Positions 22,171-34,300 of a stretch of 64,000 nt of DNA are shown one piece after another; position 1 is the first letter of the stretch; every line of letters begins with the position of its first letter. The notes beneath the pieces were generated by a model that ran no database searches, was not told the DNA's origin, and was given only the letters and a program-made list of their open reading frames with translations. Both the position numbers and the translations under genes were made by a program. The stretch lies in assembly GCF_042477335.2 (NCBI RefSeq), contig NC_091246.1, forward strand, positions 255,177,501-255,241,500. Direction: 5' to 3'. Origin of the DNA: Ovis canadensis. Lineage: Eukaryota > Chordata > Mammalia > Artiodactyla > Bovidae.

Positions 22171-22689
22171 ACTGGGAGCTCAAGAAGCTGAGTCCGGGGG
22201 GCGGGCTAGAGGGCAGAGCCGGCTGAGGGTACGGCTAAGCTGGCAGGGCCAGGCTCTAGGGTGGCGAAGGGTGAAAGTGCCTATCGTGGGGCCGACGGCC
22301 TCGCGGGACCGCGTGCCCTCCGCCACCCAGGTACAAGGGCTTTCGCGACGCGAAGAGGAATCTCACCTTCGTCTGTGGGAAGCCGCTGGCTGGGCGTTTG
22401 GGCTTCATCATCGCCTTCGAGGTAGGCTAAGCCCTCTGGGCGCCAGACAGCCCAGAGTCCAAGTTAAGGCTGTGCCGCCGACTGGCTGTAAATGAGATAT
22501 ATTTCAGAACAGGATCTACTCCACGGGGTCGCTATGAAGACTGAGTGGCCCACGTGCGCAGCATAGTCGGTGCTCAGGGAATTAATTAATGTCACGACTA
22601 ATACTAATGCCTCTTGGCCACAGTCCTGGAACTCCTGCTAGCTTTGCTCAAGAGCCTCTTTCCCTAGCTCTGATTCTAACAGGTTCTTC

Positions 22690-22975
22690 GTGTAGCAGTT
22701 GGGATTGTACCTCTCTGTCTTTGGGCAAATGACAACCTCTTTACGTTTTGGCTTCCTTACAGGTGAAACAGAAGTTATTTACTCCCTAGAGTTGTTGTGA
22801 GGATTAATTGAATGAATCCCGGAACCCCTCAGAATATTGCCTGGCACCACCGACTCAATGGACAGGAGTCTGAGTAAACTCCGGGAGCTGGTGACGGACA
22901 GGGAAGCCTGGCGTGCTGCAGTCCATGAGGTCGCAAAGAGTGGGACAGGACTGAGCGACGGAACAACGAAGTGCC
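22690..22975 (+). repeat. MIR remnant followed by a BovB 3' fragment
   Basis: 22690-22858 reads as MIR (ggttgtgaggattaattgaatga-like segment near 22796). 22859-22975 matches the BovB 3' end (actcaatggacaggagtctg ... gagcgacggaac). Confidence 0.65.
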
Positions 22976-23994
22976 TTGCACTTAGTAAGCGCTTGGCAGA
23001 GTAAGATTGCTAAAGCCATCGTTCTTTTTCACCGCTCCCTTCTCCCCAGCCTCTCATCGTCTGGCTCGTGCTCGACCTGCCAGCCGCCCTGGCTACCTAG
23101 GTAAGGCGCGGCCTGGCAGAGCAGGCTCTGGCGAACAACGCGGAGGCGCTGCTTGGGTCAGTGCGGTCGGCGGGCCCCGGCCCCGCCCCTGACCACGCCC
23201 TTCTGCCCACCCCGGTCCCAAGGTCTGCGTTCTGGCCCCGCCCCCTAGTTTGGCCTAGAGGGAGGATTGGCCGCTGGCTCGCTCATCTCCTCCGGGCCCC
23301 GCCCATCACCCAGTCCCGCCCCTCTTTTTATGTTCACCCGAGAGGGTCCTCCGCTTCGGCCTGACCCATCCTTGCTTTCCGTACGCTGCAGCAGGAGGCG
23401 CTGTCCCTGGAGCCCAGGACGCAGGGTCCAGATACGTGAGACTTCCTTTCCAGGACCCTGATTCCCCCGGGATCCTCCCTCCTTTGGGGGCCTCTGCTTC
23501 CAGCTAGGAGTCAAGGCTATGGTACCTTGGCCAGCGGCCCCAAGGTCGGCCCAGGAGTTGGGGTGAGAGGGCTGGGGTTCTCTGAAAACATTAGCCCTGC
23601 ATAGCTTCCCTCTGCGCGTTCCCAGTCTCCTGCCCCTTGAGCAACGCTGACAATAAATCTCTCTACGCCCCACAGTGCCGCCGCCCCACGGACACCTCGT
23701 CCCCACCCACTCTGCGCAGTGTCTCCTCATTACGTGCCGATGTTTTGGGGGCCAAGGTGGCTATGAAGGAGTGAAGGGACCTATCCTCTCCAGCTGAATG
23801 GTTACCAGTTGGCGAGGGAAAATTCACAGGATCTAGGAGCGGACTGAAAAAGGCCCTGCGTTCATCAGGGCTTTCAGTACACCAACGATAATAAAAAGGG
23901 GTTGAGTTGGGTCAGCTGAGACACCTCCCAGTGGATTTCTACACACTCTTCACCAGACCCTCCCCAAAGCCTGGTAAGGCAGTACCAGGCAGTT

Positions 23995-24295
23995 GCTGAG
24001 GGCACGGGCTGGTCGTGGAGCCACAGACCTGGGTTTGAACATTAATTCTGACTTTTATTTGCTGCGCGACCGTTGGCAGGTTTCATTTCATCATCTGTAA
24101 GGCAGGGACTTTATAAAGCTGATGAGAGACTTAAGCAGGATAATGTGCTTAACCAGCACGCGTCTCATGCCCTCAGCTTGTAAGTGGGAGCAGTGACCGC
24201 GTCTATCTCACAGGGTTGTGGTGGCGATTAAGTGGATATTTAGCGTGTGAAGTGCTCAGAACGGTGCCTGGCACATTAGTGTATAATGAGAGTTC
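23995..24295 (+). repeat. MIR SINE remnants
   Basis: The copy includes cagacctgggtttgaacatt and ttcatttcatcatctgtaag, followed by a second stretch with cacagggttgtggtggcgat and gtgcctggcaca. Confidence 0.7.
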
Positions 24296-24337
24296 CTAGC
24301 AACAGGAGCCCTAGTACCTGTATACACTCATTAGATG

Positions 24338-24630
24338 AAGTGAAGTGAAAGTTACCCAGTCATGTCAGACCCTTTGCGACCCCATGGACTATACAGTCCA
24401 TGGAATTCTCCAGGCCAGAATACTGGAGTGGGTAGCTGTTCCCTTCTCCAGGGGATCTGCCCAAATCAGAGATCAAACCCAGGTCTCCCGCATTGCAGGC
24501 AGATTCTTTACCAGCTGAGCCACAGGGAAGCCCAAGAATACTGGAGTGGGCAGCCTGTCCCTTCTCTAGGGGATCTTCCCAACCCAGGAATCAGGTGAAT
24601 TCTTTACCACCTGAGCTGCCAGAAAACCCC
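24338..24630 (-). repeat. Bov-tA/Bov-A-type SINE with duplicated tRNA-like part
   Basis: It has the same structure as the copy at 1391-1695: two tRNA-like units with ggggatct(t/g)ccca and one Bov-A unit, reverse orientation. Confidence 0.82.
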
Positions 24631-25814
24631 GTTATAGATGCTGTGGCCTGGCTCAGCAGTGAGGACCAGCACCCTGCAGAGTCTTCAGGGTCCCTGACCC
24701 AAGGCTCATCATTCTCTGGGATGCTCCCCAGCCCCACGAAGTCCCCTGAGCACGTCTCACACTTTGGAAGCTGCAGCAGAAGGGTGACCTGCCCCCTGGG
24801 AGGGAAAGCAGTGCCTTCTTCATCTCTAGGATGTCGGTCTGGGGTCCTTTCAGAGCCTCTCCTGGGCATAGGACTCCCATTGTTCCAGCCCCCCTCTTGT
24901 ACTCTAGACTGGCCAAACCGGTTCTGGGGAAGGGGGGCGGGGAGCAGGCACGTTGAGACAGCCGCCTGCCTGCTTGCGAGGTTCCCTCCGCCCTCGCCTC
25001 CCCTCTCCCTGCCCCACACAATACCCAGGAGCTTCCATTGCCTGGCTCAGGGGCCATGCTGGCATCGCCCCCTGAGGACCTGGCTGCAACCCCAGAGCCC
25101 CCAGGGTAGCCTGGAGCCCGGGACCGCGCTGGAGGCTGGACGGAGCTCCCTGGTTGAGGTAGGGCCCCCGGCTGCCAGCAGCCCCATCCTCCTCCCACCA
25201 GTCTTCCCGAGCAAGCCCTTTGTGCCGCCTCCCAGGCCCCTGATCCTGGCCCCCACATGCTTGTGGCCTCTTGGGCTTCCACAGCGTGCGTGGCCTGAGT
25301 CTCCTTTCCAGCCATGAACTCCCACTTGGCTCCCTCCATTGAGAAGAAGAGGGACCCTGCAGGGCCCTGCTCCTCGGGCAGCAGGGCAAGGGGCACCGTG
25401 GAGGGGGCAGGGAAAAGCTGGGCATAGGAGGTCAGAGATGCTTTCTCTAGACCAGACCAGCATCTAGGGCCCCTCCCTGCCAGCCTTGAGGAGTGGGTCC
25501 ATTGTCCATGTGATGAGTGCCCCGTGGATGGGACCCTCTGTTGACTTAAAAGATAAACAGCACAACCTGAGAGTTGTGGGGCAATATAAGGACTGCAGCT
25601 CTGGGAGCAGTTTCTCAGAGCCACCCTACAGACGGGGGCACTGGGGCCCAGGCCCAGGCTATGATTCGTCTAAAGTCACACAGGGCTTGGAATGTTGGCA
25701 GGGGCTTTCCCCTGTGGGTTCCCTTGCCTAGTGGGCACCAGAGTATCCTGTGATCAGGTCTTGAGCAGGGTTACCTGGGGCCAGTCTCTTTCTGGGAGTT
25801 TTTTTTGGGGGGTC

Positions 25815-25948
25815 TAGGAGAAGGAAATGGCAACCCTCTCCAGTGTTCTTGCCTGGAGAATCCCAGGGATGGGGGAGGCTGGTGGGCTGCTGTCTATGGG
25901 GTCGCACAGAGTCGGACACGACTGAAGTGACTTAGCAGCAGCAGCAGA
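25815..25948 (+). repeat. Bov-A2 SINE (single monomer)
   Basis: It runs from ggagaaggaaatggcaaccc to gacttagcagcagcagcaga. Confidence 0.85.
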
Positions 25949-26189
25949 GATAAGCTATAAACACTCTAGCAGTGAGGTTGAGTGGACCACATCCACAGAA
26001 GGCCACAGGGCTGGCATCCTGGCTGGATGGTCACTCTCATTGTCCCTTGGCCTGGGCAGAGATGGAGGCTAACCCACCCCTGACCTCCTCCCCGGGGACC
26101 TGCCTCCAGCCTTGTCTCCTCCAAGGAAGCCTTGCCCGTCCCCCTCCATTTGCCTAGCCTTCTCCTCTGAGGCTTTAGTAGGGTGCTCC

Positions 26190-26318
26190 TTGGAATTCCC
26201 TGGCGGCCCAGTGGGTGGGGCTCAGCGCTTCACTGCACAGGACACCGGTTGGATCCCTGGTTGGCGAACTAAGATCCCACATGCTGTGCAGTGTGGCCAA
26301 AACAATTTTTTTAAAGAA
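26190..26318 (+). repeat. CHR-type SINE
   Basis: The head ggaattccctggcggcccag and box B region (ggttggatccctggttggcg, aactaagatcccacatgc) are followed by an A-rich tail. Confidence 0.8.
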
Positions 26319-26739
26319 TATGAGACGCTCCTGCCCCCACGGTTCCATGTTTTGCTCATTTATCCCTGCAGCTGACATGGGAAGGGGGCTTCCTTTCAGC
26401 CCTCGAGAGGCTTCCAGAACCCAAGTGGAGAGACTCTCCCAGAATATGAGGGAGCAGAAGCACACGCGTGTTCCTGCACAGGCGTGCCGACAGAAGCGAG
26501 CGGGGCTCCTGTGGGAAGGGCTTCTGATCCCAGCAGGAGAAGAGGTCTGTCTGGTGGGCAGCGGTCCCCGTGTCTCCTGCCACGTGCTCCTAATGTGTCG
26601 CCATCGCTGCCTCAGTTTCCCTACCTGTGGAACGGCCCAAGCCGTCCTCGTGACTAGAGAAAGACTGAGAGCAGTCAGGAGCGCGACGACCGACTGCAGA
26701 GCTCCCGCTCTGTGCGAGGCGCGCTGCGTGCACGAGTCT

Positions 26740-27055
26740 TTTCTTCGGCCACACCATGCAGCGCGCAGGGTCTTAGTTCCCAGGGAAGCCCCCTGCGTTG
26801 TTCTCATTTTTCACTCTTTATTTATCTTTGGCTGTGTTGGGTCTTAGTTGCGGCCCATGGAGTCTTCCTCCGCCGCCTGCGGGCTTGTCTCTGGCTGTTG
26901 CTAGAGAGGAGCAGGTGGGCGCTCTAGGCGAGGCGCATGGGCTTTAGTCCCCCTGCCCCAGGCACATGGGATCTTAGTTCCCCGACCAGGGGTCAAAGTC
27001 GCATCTCCTGCTTTGGGAGGCAGATTCTTAACCCCTGCGCCACCAGAGAAATACT
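26740..27055 (-). repeat. CHR-type SINEs, reverse orientation
   Basis: A short fragment at 26740-26795 is followed by a longer copy from 26805 (tttatttatctttggctgtg) to 27055 (cttaacccctgcgccaccag). Confidence 0.8.
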
Positions 27056-28744
27056 CTTAATTCGCCTATCAGCATTTTGAAGCATGACTATCCTGTTCAC
27101 CAGATGAGGAAACAGAAAGACTTGCTCCTGGCGGGGAGGGCCCAGAGGAGTCCATGGTGCTGAGGAGCAGCGCCAGCCTGCGCTCCAGGCAGGGGGTGGA
27201 GACAGAAGGGGAAGCCGGCCAAGGGGGGCTGCGCTCAGGGGGTCCGGGCACAGAGCCGCGCCCGCTGGCTCCTCCGCTCCCTCCTCCCCCTAGGCTCACG
27301 GACACTCCCGCTGTTGCTCTCTCGGCCTTCTCCCTCTCTCTGTGTACTGGGCCCCTGGGTACTTCAATCAGGACAGTTTGCTACCACTCCTTCAGGAAGC
27401 CTTCCGGGAATGCCTGGCTCGAGATGAGCCCAGCCCTCTGCTCTGACACTTCCTCTGGGCTGGTTCTTTCCAACCTGGATTGTAACTGTTTTTGTTTTGA
27501 CTTCCCCACGAGACTGGCAGTCCTGCAGGGCATGAAACGTTTGCCCGTCTGTCTCCTCCGGTTTTCCCGGGCTTCACATCTGTCTTTGAGTATCTGGTCT
27601 GTCTGAAATGCTCGGTGTCTCTGTCTCTCTGCCCCCATCTCTGGGCTCCTGAGCGTCTCAGCATCTGCGGTTTTCCGGTTTGGAGTGCTCTGGGGTCCCG
27701 GTCTCCGGGTCGCTCTCTAAAGCATCCCTGTCCTCCAGCCTCAGCCCCTTGGTCTCTCCGGCTCTGTCTCCTGAGTCTCCTGGCCCTGCCAGGCGGCCGC
27801 TGCTCCTTTGGCCTGAGCAGGCCTCTGGGGAGGGGGGCGTCCTTGCTGCCCAGTCTGCCCACAGGGAGGCCAGGCCCCGGGAGGCCCCCGCCCAGCCTGC
27901 TGCCTGCTCCCTCCCTCCCTACCCGCCTGCCTCACCACAGGGCTTGATGAATCAAACTCTTTGTCTGGGTGGGATCTCCCCAAGCCAGCTGGGCAGAGAG
28001 AGGGCTTCCCCTGCCGGAGCAGCCAAACACCATCCGCGGCGGGCCTTGGTGGAGAGGTGAGGGGCTGCAGCGAGGGGCCGGGGGCCAGGGCTGGGGGACT
28101 CAGACCCCGCTGACTGGTAGGCCTGTCTTGAGGCTCCGGCAGCCTCGCTGGGGATGACTTCCTGCCCGAGAGGACCCACTCAGCTTGTCTTGTTCCTGAG
28201 GCTGGGAGATGGGGTCCCCTCTCCCACCCCCAGCTGGGGGGCTGGGGCTCTTTCCTGCCCTTCTCCTGGAAGGGCCCAGCCTGTCCTGGGTGGTGGCCTG
28301 CCTGCCAATCTGTGACCCTCCCAGCCAGCTTGGCATGGGTGTGGGCACCACTCACCACTGAAGCCTACAGCTCTGGGCACAGGAGGGGAGGCTGGGTGAC
28401 GCCGGCAAGGGTCTCCTGGGCCTGTGTGTTTGTGCCTGCAGCACGGTGTTGCGAGTGTGAGTGGAACAGGAGTGTGAGGAAGCTTGAGCAGATACGTAAA
28501 TATCTGACGGCTCAGCGTGTGTTTGTGAAAGTGAGCGAATATATGTGCTTGTACTAAAAAAAGGGTGTGTGTGAATTGTGAGCCTGTGATCTGAAATGTC
28601 TGGGTGTATCTGTGAAAGCACGTATGTCAGTGTCTGCAGCTGGAAGAACATGCATGTGGACGTACATGGGACAGACGTGGGTCTGTGTGGCACTGTATGC
28701 ATCTGTGTGTCTGATCACATGTCAGGGAGTTGGGAACGTACAAG

Positions 28745-29110
28745 GTGCTTAAAGGCACAGACTCAGAGCTAGACTGTCTGGGTTTGAATCCTGGCCCCAC
28801 TGTTTACCAGATAACCTCTCTGTCTCACTTTCCTCACCTATAAAATGGGGCTAATGACAGTGTCGGATCAGGGGACTTCCCTGGTGGTACCATGGTCAAG
28901 AATCTGGCTTCCAATGCAGGGAACTTGGGTTCGATCTCTGGTCAGGGAACTAAGATCCCTCATACTGCGCGCCAACTTGAACCTGCGAACCACAACTAAA
29001 AGAAAAAAAAAAGCATCAGCTCCGGGTTGTTGGGGCTTCAGAGGATTAAATGAGCTTCTACGTGTAAAGTACTTGGCCTGTTGTTAAGTAAGTGCCAAGT
29101 AAGCATTAGC
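28745..29110 (+). repeat. MIR SINE split by a CHR SINE
   Basis: MIR left part is 28745-28865 (gtctgggtttgaatcctggc, cctcacctataaaatggggc). The CHR SINE (28866-29012) interrupts it. The MIR right part is 29013-29110 (agaggattaaatgagcttct). The order of insertion is clear. Confidence 0.82.
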
Positions 29111-29273
29111 TATCACCATAGAATCAAGTGTGTGAGTGTGCTTGCCCAGAAGTGTGTGCAGGAGGCTGCGTCCAGGCCTCCAGGACGCGGCACTCACTGA
29201 CCACTGTTGTCCTGTGTCTTGCTCTGATGCCTTCTCCCCTGCAGGCCCCGGTGGGTGGTGGAGCAGAGGAGGA

Positions 29274-31328
29274 ATGGACTGTGGGCCACCTGCCACCCTC
29301 CAGCCCCGTCTGGCTGGGCCGCCTGGCACTGCCCACCGCCCAGTGGCCGTGTGCCAGCAGGAGAGCCTGTCCTTCGCGGAGCTGCCCGTCCTGCAGCCTC
29401 CAGGCCCCATGTGCCTGGATCTCTTCCCCGTGGCTCCAGAGGAGCTGCAGGCGCCCGGCAGCCGCTGGTCTCTGGGGACCCCTGCTGCCCTCCAGGGGCC
29501 ACCGTGGCCACCGCCTCCTGGAGGCGCAGACCCCGAGCTCTCCTCCAGGGGGGGGATGCGGCCTAGCCGGGCTGGCAGCTGGCCACACTGTCCTGGTGCC
29601 CAGCCCCCAGCCCTGGAGGGACCCTGGAGTCCCCAGCACCCACAGCCACAGCGCCGGGCCAGCCACGGATCGGAGAAGAAGTCGGCCTGTGAGTCACTCT
29701 GGGGGAGGGTGTGGTGGCGGGGGGAGGATAGGGGAGGGTGGGGTGGCTCTTTTAGGACCAGTAAGCCCCCAGATTCCCCAGACAGGCAGGACAAGTGATC
29801 TTAGATCTTAGGGATAAGGGATCTGGGGCTCAGAGGAAGCAAGTAACTTGTCTGAGGACACCTGGTGAGTGGGTGTCCTGGGCTTCCTGGTCCTCTGCCC
29901 CCTGCAGCCAGCTACTTTGCTTTCTCCCCACCCCCTGGCTGACCGCATTACTCTGGGAAAAGATCCTGGCAAAAACACTGGCCTTTCTCTCGGGCACATC
30001 CCTCTGATGCCCAGGGTCACAGGGCAGTGGCAGGGAGGAGAGACCCCACTGGATGCCAGCCTGCGCTCTCTCACCCCACCCTCCGTCAGGGCGCAAGATG
30101 CGGGTGTACCAGCGAGAAGAGGCCCTTGGTGGCCCCGAGGCCCACGTTGTCTTCCTGGAGCCAAGCCAGGCCGCGGAGCAGGGGCTGAGCACAGAGGAGC
30201 CCCGGCCCGCGGGGCTGCCTGGGCCTGCTCGCGGGGGCCTCGCAGGGCCTGAGCGGAGGCGCTTCTCGGCCTCTGAGCTGGTGACCCGCCTGCACTCTTC
30301 CCTGCGCTTGGGGCGGAATTCAGCAGCAAGGGCACGGAGCCCAGGGTCAGGGTCAGGCCCCGGAGCTGCCCGAGAAGGTACCAGCTCGCCCCGGGGCCCC
30401 AAGAAGAGCTCAAGAGGCAGATGCGGGGAGGGGCGGGGTCGCTGCACACCTGAGGCGCGTGCGGTGCCCAGCACTGCTCTTGGGGCCTCCCTCAGCTCTG
30501 CCCCTCTGCAGGGAAAGTGTCTGGGAGAGACTCGCGCAGTGTAGAGATGAGGGTGGACGCCACGGCGACGCCAGCTCCTGTTGACCTGAGCGAGGTCCCC
30601 GGCAGCTGGCCGGAGCCCAGGTATCACCTCCCACCCCAGGCTCGGTCCGAGGCGGGGAGGGACCGTGACGGGCCCTGACGCTCAGTTTCCCAGGCTGGAT
30701 GCGCGGGAAGAGCCGGCGCCAGGGCCCCGGAGCGCCAGCGAGCGGCGCCAGTCCCGGTTCCTGCTTAACTGTACGTGGGGGTTGGGGGGGGTGGCCGAGG
30801 GAGGGGCCGGGAGCTTGGGTACCGGGAAACCGGGATCGGGGGGCTGAGAGGTCGGGCCTTTGTGGGAGGGAGAGACCGGGACCATGAGTGTCCAGTACAG
30901 GGGGCAGCATGCAGGAGGTGCCCAAGGTTGGCGGGAGGAGTGGGCGAGTGACCCGAGTCACCAGTCCCGCTCCTCGAACCGTCGGAAAGCCTGGTTAGGC
31001 GAGGCGGGCCGCGGGGACAGGGCAGGGGGCCGGCGGGCGCCCCACGGCCTCCGCTCTCCGCCCAGCCGTCCTCTACCAGGAATACAGCGACGTGGCCAGC
31101 GCCCGCGAGCTGCGGCGGCAGCAGCGCGAGGAGGAGGGCGCGGCGGACGAGGCTGAGGGCGCGGAGGAGGGCCCGGGGCCGCCGCGCGCCGACCTCTCCC
31201 CGAGCAGCTCGTTCCGGGCGCAGCGCGCCGCACGGGGCTCCACTTTCTCGCTGTGGCAGGACATCCCCGACGTGCGCGGCAGCGGCGTCCTGGCCACGCT
31301 GAGCCTGCAAGACTGCAAACTGCAGGAG
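29274..31328 (+). CDS. ARHGEF19: ARHGEF19 N-terminal exons (regulatory region)
   Basis: The first five coding exons encode residues 1 to 384. This stretch is rich in Pro, Ser, Gly and Arg and is probably mostly disordered. Near residue 300 the sequence [10 protein letters not shown] appears right after the acceptor at 31066. In ephexin-family factors this tyrosine-containing segment forms an inhibitory helix that packs on the DH domain and is released by Src-type phosphorylation; that role is inferred here from the family. An Arg/Glu-rich stretch (about residues 308-322, reading [12 protein letters not shown]) follows. Confidence 0.9.
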
Positions 31329-34300
31329 GTGCGCCGGGGCCGAGGAAGGGGGCGGGGAGGGGCGGAGGTGGTCCCGGGGGCCGGCGAGACTGCAGGAGGT
31401 GCGCCCGGGCCGGGTGGGGGAGTGCGGGCGCAGGAGGTGGGCCCGGGGGCGGGGTCAGCGGGAAAAGGCCTAGGGTGCGGCGGGACGAGGACAAGGACCC
31501 TAGACCGAGACCCCGAGAGCGGGGCCTGGGAGGGAGGAGGGGCGCAGAGGATGAAACACAGGGTGCACGCGGGCCCAGCAGGTCCTAGAACAGGAACCGG
31601 GTCGGCGGGAGGGCGCACGGGGACTGGCAGGGCCGGTTGACCCGGGCCCGGCCGGATGCGCGCGGCCTGCAAACTTGGGCCCAGCTGGGCTGGAGCCCGA
31701 GTAGCAGCAGGAGGCTGTCTCTGAACCCCACCTGGCGCTAGATCCGGAGGGGGCTGGAGAAGGAAAAGGGACGGGGGCTGCGCTGAATCTAGGGAGGCGG
31801 GCTCTGGGCGCGCTTGGTGGGCGAAGCAGCGCATTCAGGGTTCAGCCCTGCATCCGCCCTCACTCAGGCCAAGTTTGAGCTGATCACATCCGAGGCCTCC
31901 TACATCCACAGTCTGTCGGTGGCCGTGGGCCACTTCTTAGGCTCCGCCGAGCTGAGTGAGTGCCTGGGGACACAGGACAAGCAGTGGCTGTTCTCCAAAC
32001 TGCCCGAGGTCAAGGGCACCAGCGAGAGGTGAGGCAGTGGCCCGGGCTCGCGGGCAGTCAGGCGGAGGCTGCAGCTGGCTGGGCTCCCGCCTCTGGGGTC
32101 TCCTCCTGGCCCCGGCCCTGACCCCTGGCTGCCCTTTCAGGTTCCTGCAGGACCTGGAGCAGCGGCTGGAGGCGGACGTCCTCCGCTTCAGCGTGTGCGA
32201 CGTGGTCCTGCAGCACTGTCCCGCCTTCCGGCGTGTCTACCTGCCCTACGTCACCAACCAGGCCTACCAGGAGCGCACCTACCAGCGCCTGCTGTAGGCG
32301 GGGCTCTGCCGGGGAGCGGCGAGGGGGGGGGGGGAGTTCCGGCGGCGGTAGGTACAGAGGCCGGGCTGAGGAGGGCTGACCTGGGAGCGGCGGGGCGCCT
32401 GCCCTGGGCTCTGACCACGAGGAGGCCAGACCTGCCGGCCCCGAAGCACCAGAGGGGCGACTGGAGGCGGGGATCCTGCGTTCGGGGCCCCCTGTCATCA
32501 CAGACCCTCTCCCGCCCCCACTGTCCAGCCTGGAGAACCCCAAGTTCCCTGGCATCCTGGCTCGCCTGGAGGAGTCTCCTGTGTGCCAGCGGCTGCCCCT
32601 CACCTCCTTCCTCATCCTGCCGTTTCAGAGGATCACCCGCCTCAAGATGCTGGTGGAGGTACCTGAGGGCTGGGTAGGGGAGAGACCCCTTTATCTCCAC
32701 AGCCCCTCGGGGTGCCCAGGGCAGGGCAGGGTGCCTGGGAGAGGCCACACTGCCTTGCTGCACAGGCTCCACCTTCCAGAACATCCTGAAGCGGACAGTG
32801 CAGGGCTCTGAAGATGAAAACATGGCCACTGAGGCCTTCAATGCCCTCAAGGAGGTGAGCTCGGCATGGAGGAGGTGTCTGGCTCCCAGGGGCCTCCCCG
32901 GAACCCCTGTGTGTCTCCAAGGGAGCCTCAGTCTTCAGACTCCCTCGTCTCCAAGTGGGAGCCTGAGGCTGGGCTGGGGGAGCCTCGGGGCACTGCGGGT
33001 GACCCCCCCATGGTCTCCGTAGCTGGTGCAAGAGTGCAATGCCAGTGTGCAGTCCATGAAGAGGACAGAGGAGCTCATCCATCTGAGCAAGAAGATCCAC
33101 TTTGAGGGCAAGGTATCCGCCTTCAGCCAGGGAGCTGGGACACTCGGGGGGGGGGGGGGGCAGCCCTGTCGCCTCCTCCCTGGGGCTGCAGGCCAGTCCG
33201 TCGCTGTCCAGCCCTCCACCCCCTGCCCTCTGCCCCCGGCCTTACCCCGGCCTCCTCCACCCTCCCAGATCTTCCCGCTGATCTCCCAGGCCCGCTGGCT
33301 GGTTCGGCACGGGGAGCTGGTGGAGCTGGCACCCCTGCCCGCAGTGCCCCCGGCCAAGCTGAAGCTGTCCAGCAAGGCGGTGTACCTGCACCTCTTCAAC
33401 GACTGCCTGCTGCTCTCCCGGCGGAAGGAGTGAGTCTGCGCAGGACGGGGGTGCTGGTGGGTGAGGCTGGAGCTCTCTTCTTCCGCACCAGCGGGCTCAC
33501 AACGAGACCACCTGCCAGGCTCTGCTGCCAGGGCACCCTAAAGCTGAGAGGCTCCCCCAGAAAAGGCAGAGCCGGGGCAAGTCCATCTTCTGGAGAATCA
33601 AGGGCTGGGCTGTGTCCCAAGAACTGTGAAGCTGCTCTGAGCTTAAGCCAATTGGAGCAGAGACTAAACGCACAGCCGCCCCTGAGCCACAGTGGTAACA
33701 ACGAACATTTGAGCGCCTTTTCTGTGCCAGGCATGCTATGTGGGCTTTCCCCTTTAATCCTGAGTGTCTTCCTGGAAAGTAGCCTCTCTGGTTATTCGCA
33801 AGGTCATGGAGCGCAGGAACCAGGGGGAGGTCAGGTCTGTCTGATGCTAGGTCCCAGGCTCCTAACTGTTGCGCTCTCCTGCCTTCCATCTGCCAAGCAG
33901 GCTACCATGTAGGGAGACGCACTGTGATAATCACTCATGGAGAGGTTAGCACACAGCCTGGCGTGTACTGAACGCTCACTCAGCATTAGCTGTGACTATT
34001 ATAAGTCTGGGAGACTCCCTGAATGAAGTAAGCCTTAAGGATGGAGGGGAGGAAGGATGGATGTCTTATGCCATGGAAAGAGTTCAGCTCTGATTGATTT
34101 ATTTATTCAGTGAAGCATCAGTGAATCCCTGTTCTGTTTTGGGTCCTCCAAAGAGGTTGGGAACTTAGAGATGAATGAGATTTGTTCTCTGCTTACCGGC
34201 GCTCTCACACCAGTGAAAATAAATCCTGATAGCCACCTGTTCAGGGTTTTGATGGAAGGGTTAACTGTACTGTAGTATTCCCTAGTGTGGGATGAGACTC

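Larger units (their letters stand above)
14650..23100 (+). pseudogene. ANO7L1: Anoctamin pseudogene, ANO7-like (position of human ANO7L1)
   Basis: Exon relics matching the anoctamin membrane region occur in order on the plus strand: 14650-14738 (ALLPAVLLGTLVF), 14843-14937 (ICPLCE, then CATWNISKVC), 15030-~15235 (HWKRKSTTL, then DCSDFQGDE), 16178-16279 (AQNPTTG...ASIVLMM), 16385-16483 (VVMIFLVSVTVYREI), ~16596-16710, 16939-17048 (EMHRTQT, then KVFIFQLVSFFSAPFSVAFFK), 17820-17889 (RGFVGCPGEYSGLLS), 18018-18095 (LFITVAGRQLAS), 18679-18705 (GLFEEYLEM), 18807-18936 (LGFVTIF...LAPLFALL), 22331-22421 (YKGFRDAKRN...GFIIAFE), 23050-23100 (LVLDLPAAL). Many acceptors and donors survive, so this is an unprocessed gene relic. 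Frameshifts split several exons; in-frame stops occur at 14736 and at the Trp and Arg codons after LAPLFALL. A BovB insertion follows 18936. The family encodes ten-helix lipid scramblases or chloride channels. Human has a pseudogene, ANO7L1, at this position. N-terminal exons were not found. Confidence 0.88.
23101..29244. other. Intergenic region upstream of ARHGEF19
   Basis: This region contains GC boxes in the reverse sense near 23176-23330, MIR pieces, Bov and CHR SINEs, and unique GC-rich DNA at 24640-25810, 26320-26740 and 27060-28740. The untranslated first exon and promoter of ARHGEF19 should lie in this area or in the 27-28 kb GC-rich part, but I cannot fix them. No coding exon was recognised. 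Confidence 0.5.

Noticed and set aside
24653-25624. Open frame of 323 codons on the minus strand
   Set aside because: Composition is that of GC-rich unique DNA (Gly, Ser, Ala, Arg), with no domain or splice context that I recognise.
27741-28358. Open frame of 205 codons on the minus strand upstream of ARHGEF19
   Set aside because: Low-complexity Pro/Arg/Gly composition; it is expected by chance at this GC content.
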